64,000 nt of DNA from Methylotenera_A sp046598525 (GTDB lineage Bacteria; Pseudomonadota; Gammaproteobacteria; Burkholderiales; Methylophilaceae), in the NCBI GenBank assembly GCA_046598525.1, contig JBKJIJ010000008.1:186001-250000 (forward strand), given 5' to 3'. Every line of letters starts with the position of its first letter. Position 1 is the first letter of the stretch. Shown here piece after piece: positions 35,681 through 44,582 of the stretch. Position numbers and translations under genes: made by a program. A model generated the notes under the pieces. The model did no database searches. It was not told the DNA's origin and saw only the letters and a program-made list of their open reading frames with translations.

Positions 35681-36625
35681 ATGGCAGTTGGCAGCTTACT
35701 AGCGCTTTTAGACGATATTGCAACCATTTTAGACGACGTTTCGGTGATGACTAAAGTAGCCGCCAAAAAAACGGCAGGCGTGTTGGGCGATGATTTAGCA
35801 TTAAACGCACAACAAGTTTCGGGCGTATCGGCAGAGCGCGAGCTGCCTGTAGTTTGGGCGGTGGCAAAAGGCTCGTTTATCAACAAAGTCATTTTAGTGC
35901 CCACCGCTTTAGCCATCAGCTATTTTGCGCCATGGGCCATAACGCCATTATTAATGATAGGCGGCGCCTTTTTATGCTTTGAAGGTTTTGAAAAAATAGC
36001 GCATAAATTTTTACATGCCAAAGACGATGCATCGCACAACAAAGCGATTGAGAAAGCGGTTGCCGACCCAACGGTTGATTTGGTGGCTTTAGAAAAAGAT
36101 AAAATCAAAGGTGCGATAAGAACGGATTTTATTTTATCGGCCGAGATTATTGTCATTGCCTTGGGCACGGTTTCTACCGAAATATTTAGCAAACAAATTG
36201 CCGTTGTTTCAGCCATTGCACTCATTATGACGGTTGGCGTGTACGGCTTGGTAGCCGGCATTGTTAAGCTAGATGACTTAGGTTTGCATTTAATGCTTAA
36301 AAAAGGCCAAGGTTTTTATAAACAATTGCAGCGGAAAATCGGCCAAAAACTATTGGCATTTGCGCCTATTTTAATGCGCACATTAACGGTTGTAGGCACC
36401 GCCGCTATGTTTATGGTGGGCGGCAGTATTATTGGCCATGGCGTGCCTGCGCTGCATCACTTTAGCGAAGGCGTTTCTGCTTATTTACAGAAGTTGCCAG
36501 CAGTTGGCAGCACCTTAGCCTTTATTTCGCCGATTATAGTTGATGCAATTATTGGCTTAATTGTGGGTGCCATTTGTGTGGCAGGGTTTGAATTAATTAA
36601 AAAAGTACTGCCAAAAAAGCATTAA
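35681..36625 (+). CDS. DUF808 inner-membrane protein (YedI-like)
   Basis: 314-residue polytopic membrane protein of the DUF808/YedI family, with the conserved N-terminus GSLLALLDDIATILDDVSVMTKVAAKKTAGVLGDD truncated here to its key DDIA and DDVS motifs. Several hydrophobic segments follow (near 75-100, 150-195, 235-260, 280-305). Function unknown. The ATG has an AGGA site (TTTTTAGGAAAACTCACC). Its TAA overlaps the stop of the opposing PEP-CTERM gene by two bases. Confidence 0.88.
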   Translation: MAVGSLLALLDDIATILDDVSVMTKVAAKKTAGVLGDDLALNAQQVSGVSAERELPVVWAVAKGSFINKVILVPTALAISYFAPWAITPLLMIGGAFLCFEGFEKIAHKFLHAKDDASHNKAIEKAVADPTVDLVALEKDKIKGAIRTDFILSAEIIVIALGTVSTEIFSKQIAVVSAIALIMTVGVYGLVAGIVKLDDLGLHLMLKKGQGFYKQLQRKIGQKLLAFAPILMRTLTVVGTAAMFMVGGSIIGHGVPALHHFSEGVSAYLQKLPAVGSTLAFISPIIVDAIIGLIVGAICVAGFELIKKVLPKKH

Positions 36626-37098
36626 TTTGGATGACGTTTGCGCATAAAACCAAGTGGAATTAAGCCCAAAATCATCATTACATAAGTGGACGGTTCAGGC
36701 ACTAGCGTAACTAAAGCGTTATTGCCACCACCACCATTAATAACTAAACCAGAGTTAGAACTTAGTAAGATACTGCCGCCAAGACCATTAAGAACAGGCT
36801 TTGGCTCAACTAGAATGATACTAGTTTTAATGTCGCGCCCAGCCTGTAGTTCTATGTTGGAAGTTAACGTTAGCTGTTCACTTTTTAAAATAGGTCTAAC
36901 AAAACTTAACGTTTTGTTTTGTAACACATCTTCTGCAATCAAAGCATCAGCTCCGCAGCTAGTGCTGTAGCCATTGTCGAGCGAAATTACTAAGTTTGAG
37001 CTGCAACTAAAGCTGAGGCTAGTGGCCGATGCTAGCTGTGGAATTAAGGCGATGCCAAGACTAATTGCTATGGCGGTTTTGGTTGTTGTTATAAGCAT
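36622..37098 (-). CDS. PEP-CTERM sorting-domain protein
   Basis: 158-residue exported protein with a signal peptide (IAISLGIALIPQLASA) and a canonical PEP-CTERM tail: VPEPSTYVMMILGLIPLGF, then MRKRHPN. The body is short and beta-rich, with a Cys pair (SFSCSSN, TSCGAD) and a Gly/Asn stretch (GGGGNNA). The ATG at 37098 has AAGGG upstream; the longer frame to 37149 lacks a plausible leader. The passenger function is unknown. Stop codons of this gene and yedI overlap in the palindrome TTAA. Confidence 0.85.
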   Translation of the reverse strand: MLITTTKTAIAISLGIALIPQLASATSLSFSCSSNLVISLDNGYSTSCGADALIAEDVLQNKTLSFVRPILKSEQLTLTSNIELQAGRDIKTSIILVEPKPVLNGLGGSILLSSNSGLVINGGGGNNALVTLVPEPSTYVMMILGLIPLGFMRKRHPN

Positions 37099-37206
37099 GG
37101 CATACCCTTTTTTATGTTTAATTGCATGGTATGTCAGCATTAAACACAAGGCTATGCGCCGATAAGACTAGATTTTCAAATCTAAATTGTCACAAATATT
37201 TTTTGC

Positions 37207-37848
37207 TTATTCATCATCGGAAAAACGCTGCTCTTTAAACGGGTCAGCATCATTATGGTAACCGCGCACTTCCCAAAATCCGCGTTTATCATACTCATGC
37301 AGCTCAATGGCTTTTAGCCACTTGGCGCCTTTCCAAGCATAGCGTTTTGGCACAATCATGCGTACCGGGCCGCCGTGCGCAGTGGTTAGCGGATAACCCA
37401 ACGCCGAATGCGCAACCATCACATCGTCATCCAGCAAGGCTTCTAGCGGTAAATTGGTGGTATAGCCATCGTAACCATGCAAAGTCACGTAATGCGCGTT
37501 TTCAAGCGGCTCTGCCATCATCAGCAACTCTTGCGCCTTAACGCCCACCCAATCCATGTCTAAACGCGTCCAGCGCGTTACACAATGAAAATCCGACACA
37601 TCGCTTGTTTGTGGCAGGGTCTGAAAAGCATCCCAATCCAGATTTAGCTCATTTGCAACCAAGCCATACACGCGCAATTGCCAATTATCTTTATTGATAT
37701 CAGGCAGAATACCTAAATCTAAAATCGGAAAATTTTTAACTTCGGTTTGGCCCGCAGGCACGCGAATATCTTGATTTGTCTTACCCGGCGCACTACCCTT
37801 TTTGGCAATAGCAATCTTGCCGGCAATCAGCTTTTTCCAATCTGGCAC
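37207..37848 (-). CDS. sulfite-oxidase-like molybdopterin protein
   Basis: 213-residue single-domain protein with the sulfite oxidase molybdopterin fold: WQLRVYGLV, then the Mo-ligand Cys in FHCVTRWTRLD, LHGYDGYTTNLPLEALLDDD, and AHGGPVRMIVPKRYAWKGAKWL. It lacks a twin-arginine leader and the dimerisation domain, so it is a cytoplasmic, YedY/MsrP-related short form. The substrate is unknown. It follows lspA on the same strand, 39 bases away. Confidence 0.88.
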   Translation of the reverse strand: MPDWKKLIAGKIAIAKKGSAPGKTNQDIRVPAGQTEVKNFPILDLGILPDINKDNWQLRVYGLVANELNLDWDAFQTLPQTSDVSDFHCVTRWTRLDMDWVGVKAQELLMMAEPLENAHYVTLHGYDGYTTNLPLEALLDDDVMVAHSALGYPLTTAHGGPVRMIVPKRYAWKGAKWLKAIELHEYDKRGFWEVRGYHNDADPFKEQRFSDDE

Positions 37849-37887
37849 TGCAATCTCCTCACGCTTAAGGCACTGCTATTTTAATTT

Positions 37888-38358
37888 TTATATCGCAGGC
37901 TTCTTAAAACTATCCAACAATAAAAGCGCAACCCCAACACAAATCGCGCTATCGGCCACATTAAAAGCTGGCCAAAACCAATCGTTTACATGAAATGACA
38001 GAAAATCCACCACATACCCTAAAGTAAGCCTGTCATACAAATTACCAATTGCGCCGCCTAATACTAGGGCCAGCCCAAAGCAAAAAAGTTTTTGGTTTTG
38101 ATGTTTTTTAATCAAATAAGTAATCACAACCACTGCAATCATCGAAACACCACTAAAAAACCACTTTTGCCAACCGCCCGCATCCGCCAAAAAGCTAAAA
38201 GCCGCACCTTCATTGTGATAGCGCACTAAATCAAAGAAATTAGTGATTTTTAAATGTTCACCGTATTCAAAAGCGCGTTGTACCAAATGCTTGGTGTATA
38301 AATCTATCGCGACAATAAAGGCGCTGATGCTAAACCATTTGTAAAAAACCTTGTTCAT
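37888..38358 (-). CDS. lspA: lipoprotein signal peptidase
   Basis: Aspartic protease of the inner membrane that cleaves prolipoprotein signal peptides after lipidation. Four transmembrane helices are visible. The catalytic Asp pair is in GAIGNLYDRL and FNVADSAIC. 156 residues is normal. It is the last gene of the classic murJ-ribF-ileS-lspA group; a 100-bp repeat lies between ileS and lspA. Confidence 0.95.
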   Translation of the reverse strand: MNKVFYKWFSISAFIVAIDLYTKHLVQRAFEYGEHLKITNFFDLVRYHNEGAAFSFLADAGGWQKWFFSGVSMIAVVVITYLIKKHQNQKLFCFGLALVLGGAIGNLYDRLTLGYVVDFLSFHVNDWFWPAFNVADSAICVGVALLLLDSFKKPAI

Positions 38359-38383
38359 TTCATACTCTCAACAATCAAACCAC

Positions 38384-38483
38384 CGTCATTCTGAGCCGGA
38401 TGATTTATCAAGGCGAAGAATCCAGTTTTTGCCACCAAAGTTCTGGATTCTTCGCCCAAACAAATCTTGGGCTCAGAATGACG
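38384..38483. repeat. long imperfect hairpin repeat between ileS and lspA
   Basis: Outer arms GTCATTCTGAGCC (38385) and GGCTCAGAATGACG (38470), inner perfect 14-base arms GGCGAAGAATCCAG (38412) and CTGGATTCTTCGCC (38443), loop of 17. A related half-copy is at 59130. Confidence 0.8.
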
Positions 38484-38505
38484 ATATAGCGGATAAATAA
38501 GGCAA

Positions 38506-41322
38506 TTAAGCATATTTGCGCACCTCGCCCGACCCAAATAAATTGCTCACGCAACGGCCGCAAATAGTTGGGTGTTCAGCATGCGCGCCAACATCGGCGC
38601 GGTAATGCCAGCAACGGTCGCATTTAACATGCGCGCTTGGTGATACATCAATTTGCACACTTGAACCCGCTTGCTTAAACACTTTTGCGCGCGATGTAAT
38701 CATCACAAAACGCAAATCATCTTTTAAGCTTTCTAACGACTCAAACAATTGGCCGTCGGCATAAATATCAATCTCTGATTGCAGTGATGAACCAACCAAA
38801 CTTTGCGCGCGTTTTTCCTCAATTGCTTTATTTGCAAGGCCGCGAACACTAATCACATCTTGCCAAGCCAAAATTTCTTTTTCGGTTAGCGCATGTTTAG
38901 GCAAGTCATACCAAACGTCTTCAAACACGGTTTTTTGATTATTCACTTCTAAAATCTGCCAAATTTCATCAGCCGTAAAGCTTAAAATTGGCGCGATTAA
39001 GCGCATAAAGGCATGGGTAATATGATGCAAAGCGCTTTGCGCCGCGCGGCGTGCATGTGAATTTTCACCTGCCGTGTATAGCCTATCTTTTAAAATATCT
39101 AAGTAAAAACCGCCTAAATCTTCAGAGCAGAAACTGACGATTTTTTGCACCGCCAAATGAAATTCGTAACGGTCATAATCAGCCAATACTTCTGTTTGCA
39201 ATTTTTCGGTTAAATATAAAGCGTAGCGGTCAATTTCCAGCCATTCATCCACTGGCAATAAATCTTTGCTGGCATCAAAATCCGCCAAATTCGCCAATAA
39301 AAACTTCATGGTATTGCGAATACGGCGATAGCTTTCGGCCACGCGTTTTAAAATCTCATCCGAAATCGTTAGCTCGCCTGAGTAATCGGTTGATGCCGTC
39401 CATAAACGCAAAATATCCGCGCCATAGGTATCCATCACCTTTTGCGGCGCCACTACATTGCCTTTCGATTTACTCATTTTATGGCCTGCGCCATCCACCA
39501 CAAAACCATGCGTTAACAAGGCGTTGTAAGGCGCGCGACCATCAATAGCGCAACCAGTGAGTAAGCTAGATTGAAACCAGCCGCGATGCTGATCAGAGCC
39601 TTCTAAATATAAATCAGCAGGGAAATTTAGCTCTGGGCGGCGTTTTAAAACCGCCGCATGCGTGGCTCCTGAGTCAAACCAAACGTCTAAGGTATAGGTG
39701 ACTTTTTTATATTCCGCCATATTTTCAGGCGCGTGTTTGCTTAAAAAAGCATCACTATCCAAACTAAACCAAGCTTCAACACCTGCTTTTTCAACTAGTA
39801 AACAAGCTTGTTCTAACAATTCTGCCGTTTGCGGATGCGGCTCGCCCGTTTCTTTATGCACAAAAAACGGCATTGGCACGCCCCAATTACGTTGGCGCGA
39901 AACGCACCAATCAGGGCGATTTTTAATCATCGCCTCTAAGCGTGCACGACCCCAACTGGGGAAAAATTCGGTTTCATCCACCGCCTTATTAGCATGTTTA
40001 CGCAAACTTGTGCCAGCCAAATCTTGTGCGTTCATGCCAATAAACCATTGGTGAGTGGCTAATTGCATTAACGGCGTTTTGTGGCGCCAGCAATGCGGAA
40101 AGCTATGATTTAAGCGCGCACTGGCCAGCAGATTGCCCGTTTCTAGCATTTTAGCCAAAATCACTTTATTGGCATCTTGACGACTTAAACCGCGAATCGC
40201 CTCAAATTCCACCAAATCGCTATTAAAGAATTTCCCATCACCACCCATTAAAATACGCGGTTTTTCATTAGGGAAATTGGCGCGCATTACCAACCAGTCA
40301 TCATTACCATGCGCGGCGGCGGTATGCACTAAGCCTGTACCGGCATCGGTTGTCACGTGGTCGCCTGTAATAATTGGCACTTGGCGATTATCGAATGGAT
40401 GGTTAAGTTGTAGCCCTTTTAATGCAACGCCTTTGCATGTGGCAATTACTTTATAATTTTCTTCTGCATAACGCGCCAACGTACTCGCCGCAAGCTCATG
40501 CACTAAAACTAATAAGCCTTTGTTGGTTTGAATTAAATCATAATCAAGTTCAGCATTAACGCTCACCGCTTGGTTTGCAGGCAATGTCCAAGGTGTAGTC
40601 GTCCAAATCACCGCATAGGCGTCACCCACCACATCTACGCCGAACGCTTTACTTAATGCCGCGTTATCCACCACTTTAAAACCTACATCAATCGCAGGCG
40701 AATTCACATCTTCGTATTCCACCTCAGCCTCTGCCAACGCGCTGCCGCAATCGACGCACCAATGCACAGGCTTGCTGCCTTGATACAAATAGCCGTTTTG
40801 TTGAATTTCGCCCAAAGCGCGCATGATATCGGCTTCGGTTTTGAAATCCATGGTGAGGTATGGATTATTCCAATCGCCCAACACACCTAAACGGATAAAA
40901 TCTTTCTTTTGCTTTTCGACTTGCTCAGCCGCATAGGCGCGACACAATTCGCGAAATTTGGCAGGGTCTATATTTTTGCCATGATTTTTCTCTACCACCA
41001 GCTCAATCGGCAAGCCGTGGCAATCCCAACCTGGAACATATGGCGCATCAAAACCGCTTAAAGTTTTAGATTTAACAATGATATCTTTTAAGATTTTATT
41101 CACCGCGTGGCCGATATGAATATCGCCATTGGCATAGGGTGGGCCATCATGCAGAATAAATTTCTTGGCCCCTTTGCGTGACGCACGAATGCGCTCATAC
41201 AGCTTTTTATCTGTCCATTGTTTAAGCCAAGCAGGTTCGCGCTTGGCTAAATCGCCGCGCATAGGAAAAGGCGTTTCAGGCTGGTTGATTTTATATTTCA
41301 AATCTTTAGTTTGTTCTGTCAT
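38506..41322 (-). CDS. ileS: isoleucyl-tRNA synthetase
   Basis: Class I synthetase charging tRNA-Ile. It has HIGH in PPYANGDIHIGHAVNK, the CP1 editing domain (WTTTPWTLPANQAV), KMSKS in HKMSKSKGN, and a C-terminal zinc ribbon (CDRCWHY...CGRC). 938 residues from ATG 41322; a TTG at 41334 in the same frame is less likely. It is followed by a repeat and lspA, and preceded by ribF. Confidence 0.97.
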   Translation of the reverse strand: MTEQTKDLKYKINQPETPFPMRGDLAKREPAWLKQWTDKKLYERIRASRKGAKKFILHDGPPYANGDIHIGHAVNKILKDIIVKSKTLSGFDAPYVPGWDCHGLPIELVVEKNHGKNIDPAKFRELCRAYAAEQVEKQKKDFIRLGVLGDWNNPYLTMDFKTEADIMRALGEIQQNGYLYQGSKPVHWCVDCGSALAEAEVEYEDVNSPAIDVGFKVVDNAALSKAFGVDVVGDAYAVIWTTTPWTLPANQAVSVNAELDYDLIQTNKGLLVLVHELAASTLARYAEENYKVIATCKGVALKGLQLNHPFDNRQVPIITGDHVTTDAGTGLVHTAAAHGNDDWLVMRANFPNEKPRILMGGDGKFFNSDLVEFEAIRGLSRQDANKVILAKMLETGNLLASARLNHSFPHCWRHKTPLMQLATHQWFIGMNAQDLAGTSLRKHANKAVDETEFFPSWGRARLEAMIKNRPDWCVSRQRNWGVPMPFFVHKETGEPHPQTAELLEQACLLVEKAGVEAWFSLDSDAFLSKHAPENMAEYKKVTYTLDVWFDSGATHAAVLKRRPELNFPADLYLEGSDQHRGWFQSSLLTGCAIDGRAPYNALLTHGFVVDGAGHKMSKSKGNVVAPQKVMDTYGADILRLWTASTDYSGELTISDEILKRVAESYRRIRNTMKFLLANLADFDASKDLLPVDEWLEIDRYALYLTEKLQTEVLADYDRYEFHLAVQKIVSFCSEDLGGFYLDILKDRLYTAGENSHARRAAQSALHHITHAFMRLIAPILSFTADEIWQILEVNNQKTVFEDVWYDLPKHALTEKEILAWQDVISVRGLANKAIEEKRAQSLVGSSLQSEIDIYADGQLFESLESLKDDLRFVMITSRAKVFKQAGSSVQIDVSPSAHVKCDRCWHYRADVGAHAEHPTICGRCVSNLFGSGEVRKYA

Positions 41323-41376
41323 CTTAAATCTCAAAAAATCTTAAAAAATCTTAAATTTCTAGTTATTTCTTATTTT

Positions 41377-41404
41377 GTCATCCCCTCCTACGCGGGAATG
41401 ACGA
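41377..41404. repeat. REP-like element overlapping the ribF 3' end
   Basis: GTCATCCCCTCCTACGCGGG and the inverted GGGAATGACG form the CATTCCCGCG-type core. Its right half supplies the final RibF codons (SIVIPA) and the TAG stop. Confidence 0.7.
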
Positions 41405-42296
41405 TGCTGAAAAAATTTCTTGCCACAACAATATCTTGCGAAATTTGCGCTTTTAAAGCGTCTAATCCGCTAAATTTCATTTCATTGCGAATTTTGTGCA
41501 AAAATTCTACATGCACATGTCTGCCGTATAAATCTTCATTAAAATCAAGAATATGCACTTCTAACGATAGCTTGGGCACGCCGGCAATGGTTGGGCGTAC
41601 CCCCAAATTGGCTACCGCATTTAATCCGTCCAATTTTACTGCATATACCCCGGTTAAGGCAGGTCGTTCATGCTTGATATGAATATTAGCCGTGGGAAAG
41701 CCCAGCTCGCGGCCACGTTTAGCGCCATGCACCACTTTTCCGCTAATGCTGTAAGCGCGGCCCAGTAATGCTGATGCCAACTGCAAGTTGCCATACGATA
41801 AAGCATCACGCACACGCGTGCTGGATATGCGTTCATTGGCGAAATTAATGGGCGCAAAATCAATCAAATCAAAAGCATTGGTTTTAAAATCGGCCACTGT
41901 GCCAGTGCGTTTGGCGCCAAATCTAAAGTCTTCACCCACCAAAATTGTGCTCACCTGCATTTTTTTGCGCAACATTTCATCCATAAAAGCTTGCGCGCTA
42001 ATGGCTGAAAAGCGTTGATTAAAGGCGCATACAAAGGTTTTTTGCACGCCAGCTTCAACAAAATATTCTAGTTTTTCGCGCAAATTACATAAACGGCTTG
42101 GTGCATTTAATGGCGTAAAAAACTCGCGCGGATGCGGCTCAAACGTCATCACCGCAGGCGTTAAATTTTTAGCGCGCGATACTTCAATTAAGCGCTTTAA
42201 CAAGGTTTGATGGCCTAAATGCATGCCGTCAAAATTGCCAATCGCTAATGCAAGCGCGCCATTATCCGTTGCTGGAATATGCCTAAAAACTTGCAT
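41388..42296 (-). CDS. ribF: bifunctional riboflavin kinase / FAD synthetase
   Basis: Phosphorylates riboflavin to FMN and adenylates FMN to FAD. N-terminal FAD synthetase has GNFDGMHLGHQTLL and the ISSTRVRDAL motif; the C-terminal kinase has GRAYSISGKVVHGAKRGRELGFPTAN. 302 residues. The ATG shares one base with the murJ stop (TAATG at 42296). The last six residues (SIVIPA) and stop lie in a dispersed repeat. Confidence 0.95.
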   Translation of the reverse strand: MQVFRHIPATDNGALALAIGNFDGMHLGHQTLLKRLIEVSRAKNLTPAVMTFEPHPREFFTPLNAPSRLCNLREKLEYFVEAGVQKTFVCAFNQRFSAISAQAFMDEMLRKKMQVSTILVGEDFRFGAKRTGTVADFKTNAFDLIDFAPINFANERISSTRVRDALSYGNLQLASALLGRAYSISGKVVHGAKRGRELGFPTANIHIKHERPALTGVYAVKLDGLNAVANLGVRPTIAGVPKLSLEVHILDFNEDLYGRHVHVEFLHKIRNEMKFSGLDALKAQISQDIVVARNFFSIVIPA

Positions 42297-43840
42297 TAAC
42301 TTTTAACCCTGCGCATATAGTCTTTAGGTCTAAAACCTAATACAAACAAGGTGGAAAAGTAACTTAATCCGCCCAAACTAACCAAACCGCCAAGATTAAT
42401 TAAGCGCTTGATTAAGCTGAAATTAAGCCACGCACTGGCATCGCCCATCGCAAAATACAGCACAACGGTCATCACACCCAATGCCAACAATAATTTCAGC
42501 AGAAAAATCAGCCAGCCCGTTTGCGGCTTATAAATGTGTGCTTTGCGCAGGTGATAAAACAGCAATGAGGCATTGATGCACGCGCCCAAGCCAATTGCCA
42601 AGGCCAATGCGGCATGGTTTAAATGCAAGCCAAAGATAAATATCAGGTTCATTAACTGCGTTGCCACCAAGGTAAATATGGCAATTTTGACTGGCGTTTT
42701 AATATTTTGGCGCGCATAAAAACCGGGCGCTAAAATTTTCACCAAAATTAAGCCTAACAAACCAATGCTGTAAGCAATCAGCGCTTGTTGCGTCATGGCT
42801 ACGTCAATTGCGGTAAATTTGCCGTAGTGAAACAAGGTAGCCACTAAAGGTGTGGCTAAAACCGCTAACGCTACCGCTGCAGGCGCGGCCAAAATAAAGG
42901 TTAAACGCAAGCCCCAGTCTAACAACTGTGAGTATTCACTATCATCGCTACCCGCATAGGCCTTAGATAGGCTTGGCAATAATATAGTGCCTAAAGCCAC
43001 ACCCAATACGCCTGTTGGGAATTCCATTAAGCGGTCAGCGTAATAAAGCCAGCTCACACTGCCAGTGGCTAAGAATGAAGCGAAAATAGTATTAATAATC
43101 AGCGAAATTTGCGCCACTGAAACGCCTAAAACGGCTGGCCCCATTAATTTTAATATGCGCCACACGCCTTCATCGTCGCGCTTCATTTCAAATCTTGGCA
43201 ATAAACCGATTTGCTTTAAAAACGGAATTTGAAACATTAATTGCAAAAAGCCACCCACAAATACGGCCCAAGCCAGCACTTTAATGGGCTCTGCAAAATG
43301 CTCGGCAAAAAACAATACCGCGGCAATCATGGCAACATTTAGCCAAACGGGCGTAAATGCGGGAATGCCAAATTTGTTATAGGTATTAAGTACCCCGCCG
43401 GCCATGGAAACCAGCGAAATAAAGAAAATATAGGGAAATGTGATGCGCAATAACTCAATAGTGAGTTGCATCTTGTCAGGCTCTGCTTTAAATCCAGGCG
43501 CGATTAACGCCACAATCCAAGGCGCGGCCAACATGCCCAAAATAGTCACGCCCACTAAAATAATGCCTAACCAGGTGGCGACGCGATTAATTAAGCTATA
43601 CGTTTCATCAAACGTGCGCTGGCTTTTATATTCGGCCAAAATCGGCACAAATGCCTGACTAAACGCGCCTTCAGCCGATATGCGGCGCAATAAGTTAGGA
43701 ATTTTAAACGCTACAATAAAGGCATCGGTGATCATGCCCGCACCAAACACACGTGCAATCAGCGTATCGCGCACAAAACCTAATATGCGCGAGATAAACG
43801 TCATGCTGCCAACTTTAGCTAAAGCGTTGAGTAGATTCAT
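42296..43840 (-). CDS. murJ: lipid II flippase MurJ
   Basis: MOP-superfamily flippase carrying lipid II across the inner membrane for peptidoglycan synthesis. 514 residues with about 14 transmembrane helices and conserved RILGFVRD and ISAEGAFSQAFVPI segments. It is divergent from rpsT and heads murJ-ribF-ileS-lspA. The 230-bp divergent region holds the rpsT promoter (separate entry). Confidence 0.95.
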   Translation of the reverse strand: MNLLNALAKVGSMTFISRILGFVRDTLIARVFGAGMITDAFIVAFKIPNLLRRISAEGAFSQAFVPILAEYKSQRTFDETYSLINRVATWLGIILVGVTILGMLAAPWIVALIAPGFKAEPDKMQLTIELLRITFPYIFFISLVSMAGGVLNTYNKFGIPAFTPVWLNVAMIAAVLFFAEHFAEPIKVLAWAVFVGGFLQLMFQIPFLKQIGLLPRFEMKRDDEGVWRILKLMGPAVLGVSVAQISLIINTIFASFLATGSVSWLYYADRLMEFPTGVLGVALGTILLPSLSKAYAGSDDSEYSQLLDWGLRLTFILAAPAAVALAVLATPLVATLFHYGKFTAIDVAMTQQALIAYSIGLLGLILVKILAPGFYARQNIKTPVKIAIFTLVATQLMNLIFIFGLHLNHAALALAIGLGACINASLLFYHLRKAHIYKPQTGWLIFLLKLLLALGVMTVVLYFAMGDASAWLNFSLIKRLINLGGLVSLGGLSYFSTLFVLGFRPKDYMRRVKS

Positions 43841-43964
43841 TTTATTTAGAATGGATGACTTGGATATTTTTCAGATTATTCTTATGGATAAATGCTTATT
43901 TTTAATAGTGTGCATTTTAACATGGCAGCATGGCTTTATTTACATGCTTTTTCGTGATTAGTTC

Positions 43965-43993
43965 TTGCCAAAGAACTTAAAAAACACTATTAT
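43965..43993 (+). promoter_or_regulatory. sigma-70 promoter of rpsT
   Basis: TTGCCA, a 17-base spacer and TATTAT, giving a leader of roughly 70 bases before the rpsT ATG. Confidence 0.7.
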
Positions 43994-44070
43994 GCACGGT
44001 TTCGTATTAACACTAACTTACATTAGTCACAGTACTCATACTCTGACAAAAGCATTGGGACAATCAACAC

Positions 44071-44463
44071 ATGGCAAATACCGCACAAGCACGCAAACGC
44101 GCACGTCAATCTGTAAAAGTAAATGCACATAATTCTGCATTACGCTCAACTTTACGTACTGCAATTAAAAAAGTTTTAAAAGCAGTAGAAGGTGGCGATA
44201 AAGCTGTTGCAATGGCTACTTATCAAGAAAACGTTAGCGTGATTGATCGCATTGCTGATAAAAATATTATTCATAAAAATAAAGCAGCGCGTCATAAAAG
44301 CCGTTTAACTGCTGCTATTAAAGCGCTATCAACTGATGGCCCTGTAATGCTAACTAAAAAAGCCGCTCCTGCTAAAGCGAAAGCAGCACCAAAGGCAAAA
44401 GCAGCCACTCCTGCTAAATCGGCAGCAAAACCTAAAGCAGCGCCAAAAGCAAAAACAGTTTAA
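44071..44463 (+). CDS. rpsT: 30S ribosomal protein S20 with long basic tail
   Basis: Primary 16S rRNA-binding protein. The first ~90 residues are canonical S20 (MANTAQARKRARQSVKVNAH ... NKAARHKSRLTAAIKAL). A further ~40 residues are a Lys/Ala/Pro-rich tail (KAAPAKAKAAPKAKAATPAK), making 130 residues against about 85-90 usual. A sigma-70 promoter and a bidirectional terminator frame it. It is divergent from murJ, as in many proteobacteria. Confidence 0.95.
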   Translation: MANTAQARKRARQSVKVNAHNSALRSTLRTAIKKVLKAVEGGDKAVAMATYQENVSVIDRIADKNIIHKNKAARHKSRLTAAIKALSTDGPVMLTKKAAPAKAKAAPKAKAATPAKSAAKPKAAPKAKTV

Positions 44464-44500
44464 TTAAACTAGCTAATTTAGTTAGCTTTAATTAACCAAT

Positions 44501-44529
44501 AAAAAAGCCTCGCATGCGAGGCTTTTTTA
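44501..44529. terminator. bidirectional terminator rpsT/purK
   Basis: AAAAAAGCCTCGCATGCGAG and the following GCTTTTTT form an 18-base perfect palindrome framed by A and T runs between two convergent genes. Confidence 0.92.
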
Positions 44530-44582
44530 TTACCAGTACTATTTCATTACTAGGATTTAAATCAGCTCAATATAAAGCCACT

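Noticed and set aside
38355..38537. 60-codon minus ORF between lspA and ileS
   Set aside because: It is made of the 38384 repeat and overlaps the ileS end in another frame.
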